The translations under genes and the position numbers were made by a program. A DNA stretch of 61,374 nucleotides. Source: an uncultured Lachnospiraceae bacterium. Its GTDB lineage: Bacteria; Bacillota_A; Clostridia; Lachnospirales; Lachnospiraceae. The notes below the pieces were generated by a model. It ran no database searches and was not told the origin of the DNA. It saw nothing but the letters and a program-made list of their open reading frames with translations. Of this stretch, positions 59,849-61,374 are shown one piece after another. The stretch covers positions 1 to 61,374 of the forward strand of contig CAJTOU010000004.1 of assembly GCA_910577835.1 (NCBI GenBank), given 5' to 3'. Position 1 is the stretch's first letter; each line of letters opens with the position of its first letter.

Positions 59849-59896
59849 TACATTATAATGTAGATACATTATAATATGTCTACATTGTTATATATT
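59849..59896. promoter_or_regulatory. tandem 16-bp operator-like repeats upstream of bacteriohemerythrin
   Basis: Three successive 16-bp units starting TACATT at 59849, 59865 and 59881. The first contains the 14-bp perfect palindrome TACATTATAATGTA; the second begins with the same TACATTATAAT. They include TATAAT hexamers on the minus strand and lie 45-90 nt upstream of the hemerythrin start, so they probably overlap its promoter. Confidence 0.6.
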
Positions 59897-59994
59897 TTAC
59901 AGTATTTATTTTTAATAATCAAGAGGAAAAGAAGTTATGTGTGAAAATATGCAAAATTTAAAAAAAATTTTTCTGAAAAAATTAAAAAAAGTTA

Positions 59995-60023
59995 TTGACA
60001 TTTAATGGAACATGCTATATAAT
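59995..60023 (+). promoter_or_regulatory. promoter of tRNA-Lys
   Basis: TTGACA, 17-nt spacer, TATAAT: perfect consensus about 36 nt before the tRNA. Confidence 0.85.
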
Positions 60024-60059
60024 ATTTTTTGTCGCTGGTGATATAGTTAAATTAAATAT

Positions 60060-60132
60060 GCGCGATTAGCTCAGTTGGTAGAGCACCTGACTCTTAATCA
60101 GGGTGTCCAGGGTTCGAGCCCCTGATCGCGCA
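60060..60132 (+). tRNA. tRNA-Lys (anticodon CUU)
   Basis: A 73-nt cloverleaf with acceptor GCGCGAT/ATCGCGC, D-arm AGCTCAGTTGGTAGAGC, anticodon loop CTCTTAA giving CTT, T-arm GGGTTCGAGCCCC, and discriminator A. CCA is not encoded. It has its own promoter and terminator. Confidence 0.97.
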
Positions 60133-60160
60133 TTAGAAGGTACTTTTTTGATGACATATG

Positions 60161-60184
60161 AGCATTGGGAAAGTGCTTTTTTTA
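60161..60184 (+). terminator. terminator after tRNA-Lys
   Basis: Stem AGCATT/AGTGCT (one G-U pair) with loop GGGAA, followed by a long T tract. Confidence 0.7.
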
Positions 60185-60270
60185 TTAGACAAAAATAGTA
60201 TAAAAGTTCACTGGCCGCTTGAATACGACTGCTTATCACATCAGAAATACGGGTAGTATTAAAGTAATGT

Positions 60271-60600
60271 TTATAAACAGACAGCAAATAAACGGTCAAA
60301 GGCAGTCTTTAATTGCTCACTGATTGTCCAGTAGTAAAGTGGTGTTGCAAGAACAACAATGTCTGCTTTCTTGTATACAGGATAAATTTTACCCATATCG
60401 TCTTTCTGGACGCAGGGGCTATCTGGATTTTTGCCGCCGCCAAAACAGCCCTTGCAGCCATTTATATTCATATCATCAAGGAAAAATTCTGTTATAGTAT
60501 TTCCTGCTTCCTTTACACCTTTCTTAAATTCTGCGGTCAATGCCGTTGTATTTCCGGTTTTTCTGGGACTTCCATTAAGAATAATAATTTTTTTTCTCAT
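60271..60600 (-). pseudogene. NADPH-dependent FMN reductase/iron-sulfur flavoprotein, C-terminally truncated
   Basis: 109 residues, whereas the family is normally about 180-210. The N-terminal flavodoxin fold is intact: IIILNGSPRKTGNTTALTAE binds FMN phosphate, and NGCKGCFGGGKNPDSPC holds the compact Cys motif. The frame stops after KTAFDRLFAVCL, where homologues continue. The sequence beyond, toward tRNA-Lys, shows no remainder in any frame. It is divergent from the HxlR gene and probably controlled by it. AGGAGG lies upstream. It may be non-functional or able to bind FMN only weakly. Confidence 0.7.
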
Positions 60601-60676
60601 AGTTACCTCCTTATTATGTGAGATTGACTTTCTCTACATTTGATATTATAATTTTAACAAGAATTAAACTAAAATC

Positions 60677-60703
60677 AAGTACGCACATATAAGTGCGATA
60701 CTT
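60677..60703. promoter_or_regulatory. candidate HxlR operator
   Basis: Inverted repeat AAGTACGCAC / GTGCGATACTT (one bulged base) around ATATAA, in the region between the divergent flavoprotein and HxlR genes. Confidence 0.6.
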
Positions 60704-60742
60704 AAAATTAAGTTATATACTTACCTAAAGGAGAGTGTAAAA

Positions 60743-61075
60743 ATGAATGAACACTGCATTGCAAATGAAAGTCTTGAAACTACTGGTTTTAGTTATACGT
60801 TATCGCTGATTAATGGCAAATATAAAATGACGATATTGTATACTTTAATGGAGTTTGGCGTTGTCCGTTTTAATGAGATGAAAAAATATATCAGTAAAAT
60901 CTCATATAAAACTTTAAGTTCCACTTTGAAAGAACTAGAAGCGGACCAGTTAGTCAATAGAAAAGAATATCCTCAAATTCCGCCAAAGGTCGAATACAGC
61001 TTAACAGAGCGAGGAAAATCTTTAATTCCAATTTTGGACGGGATGTGTGAATGGGGCGATAAAAACAGGTTGTAA
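60743..61075 (+). CDS. HxlR family transcriptional regulator
   Basis: 110 residues, winged helix-turn-helix: LINGKYKMTILYTLMEFGVV, then RFNEMKKYISKISYKTLSST and LKELEADQLVNRKEYPQIPP, KVEYSLTERGKSL. A Cys at position 5 resembles redox- or quinone-sensing members. AAGGAG precedes ATG. Divergent from the truncated flavoprotein; the usual HxlR arrangement has the regulator control a neighbouring reductase. Confidence 0.93.
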   Translation: MNEHCIANESLETTGFSYTLSLINGKYKMTILYTLMEFGVVRFNEMKKYISKISYKTLSSTLKELEADQLVNRKEYPQIPPKVEYSLTERGKSLIPILDGMCEWGDKNRL

Positions 61076-61206
61076 AATGAAAAGAGATAGGCTGTAACTA
61101 TGGTAAAGCATGGATGATTCATATTTTTGACATTTGGAAAATATGGTAAAATTAAGCATGAAAATGATGAAAAAGAGTATTTTTTGAGTGCCGGATTGGA
61201 GGGTAT

Positions 61207-61374
61207 ATGACATTACAACAATTAAAGTATATGATAATCATTGCGGAAAGGGGTTCTATTACAGAAGCGGCAAAAGAACTGTATATTTCTCAGCCGAGTC
61301 TTTCCGGTGCTGTCAAAGAAGTGGAAAAGGAAGCTGGAATCACAATTTTCAGCCGATGCAGAGCGGGAGTGGCA
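61207..61374 (+). CDS. LysR family transcriptional regulator (5' part; cut by window end)
   Basis: 56 codons visible, open to the edge. The N-terminal LysR helix-turn-helix is clear: MTLQQLKYMIIIAERGSITE, AAKELYISQPSLSGAVKEVE. GGAGGG lies 3-4 nt before ATG. Effector domain and target unknown. Confidence 0.92.
   Translation, partial: MTLQQLKYMIIIAERGSITEAAKELYISQPSLSGAVKEVEKEAGITIFSRCRAGVA

Noticed and set aside
60066..60299. 77-codon minus-strand frame across tRNA-Lys
   Set aside because: Its C-terminal part is the complement of the tRNA gene; considered as the missing end of the truncated flavoprotein but shows no flavodoxin features.

Overview
The window is the replication-origin region of a low-G+C Firmicutes (Clostridia) chromosome, most likely a motile Lachnospiraceae. 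The reasons are AT-rich non-coding DNA, strong AGGAGG-type ribosome sites, the order rpmH-rnpA-yidD-yidC-jag-mnmE-mnmG-rsmG-parA-parB on one side of dnaA and dnaN-yaaA-recF-gyrB-gyrA on the other, and families common in that group (a YidC with a large extracellular insert, DUF5702 and Flp1-type Tad proteins, a 1008-residue DUF6240-like flagellar protein).

Layout. At 1-770 the extreme left edge carries tandem leftward promoters and a leader motif that predict an rRNA operon just outside the window, followed by tRNA-Ser(GCU). A chemoreceptor and a one-TM protein (0.8-3.9 kb) precede the leftward cluster gyrA, gyrB, recF, yaaA, dnaN, dnaA (4.2-13.2 kb). DnaA-box clusters lie on both sides of dnaA, giving a bipartite oriC. 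Rightward from oriC run rpmH to rsmG (13.8-20.8 kb). An intergenic-rich zone at 20.8-24.4 kb contains three perfect parS sites, a family of palindromic repeats, an alpha/beta hydrolase and a degenerate DegS/DegU-like pair; it leads into parA, parB and a DUF4446 gene.

From 26.7 to 40.8 kb most genes are on the minus strand: murG, a HIT protein, a flavodoxin-SCP2 fusion, a rhomboid protease, and a Tad/Flp pilus locus (CpaE-like, CpaF, TadB, TadC, Flp pilin, DUF5702, TadE-like proteins, prepilin peptidase, FHA protein) with a near-perfect promoter at its head. At 41.0-46.5 kb come a DUF2508 gene, the DUF6240-like protein with a FliK-like C-terminus, flagellin and a FliS-like chaperone, then glgB.

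The accessory block at 48.8-55.1 kb is the least familiar part. It encodes a small secreted protein, two paralogous membrane-anchored exported proteins, a three-gene ABC exporter, a cysteine-protease-like gene broken by a frameshift and an in-frame stop, and a 3' fragment of a second copy of the secreted protein gene. This reads as a tandemly duplicated and then decayed secreted-protein/ABC cassette with no function I can name. The right end has a YbhJ-like aconitase-family hydratase, a CapA-family lipoprotein, a bacteriohemerythrin with tandem operator-like repeats, tRNA-Lys(CUU), a truncated flavoprotein divergent from an HxlR regulator, and the start of a LysR regulator cut by the window edge.
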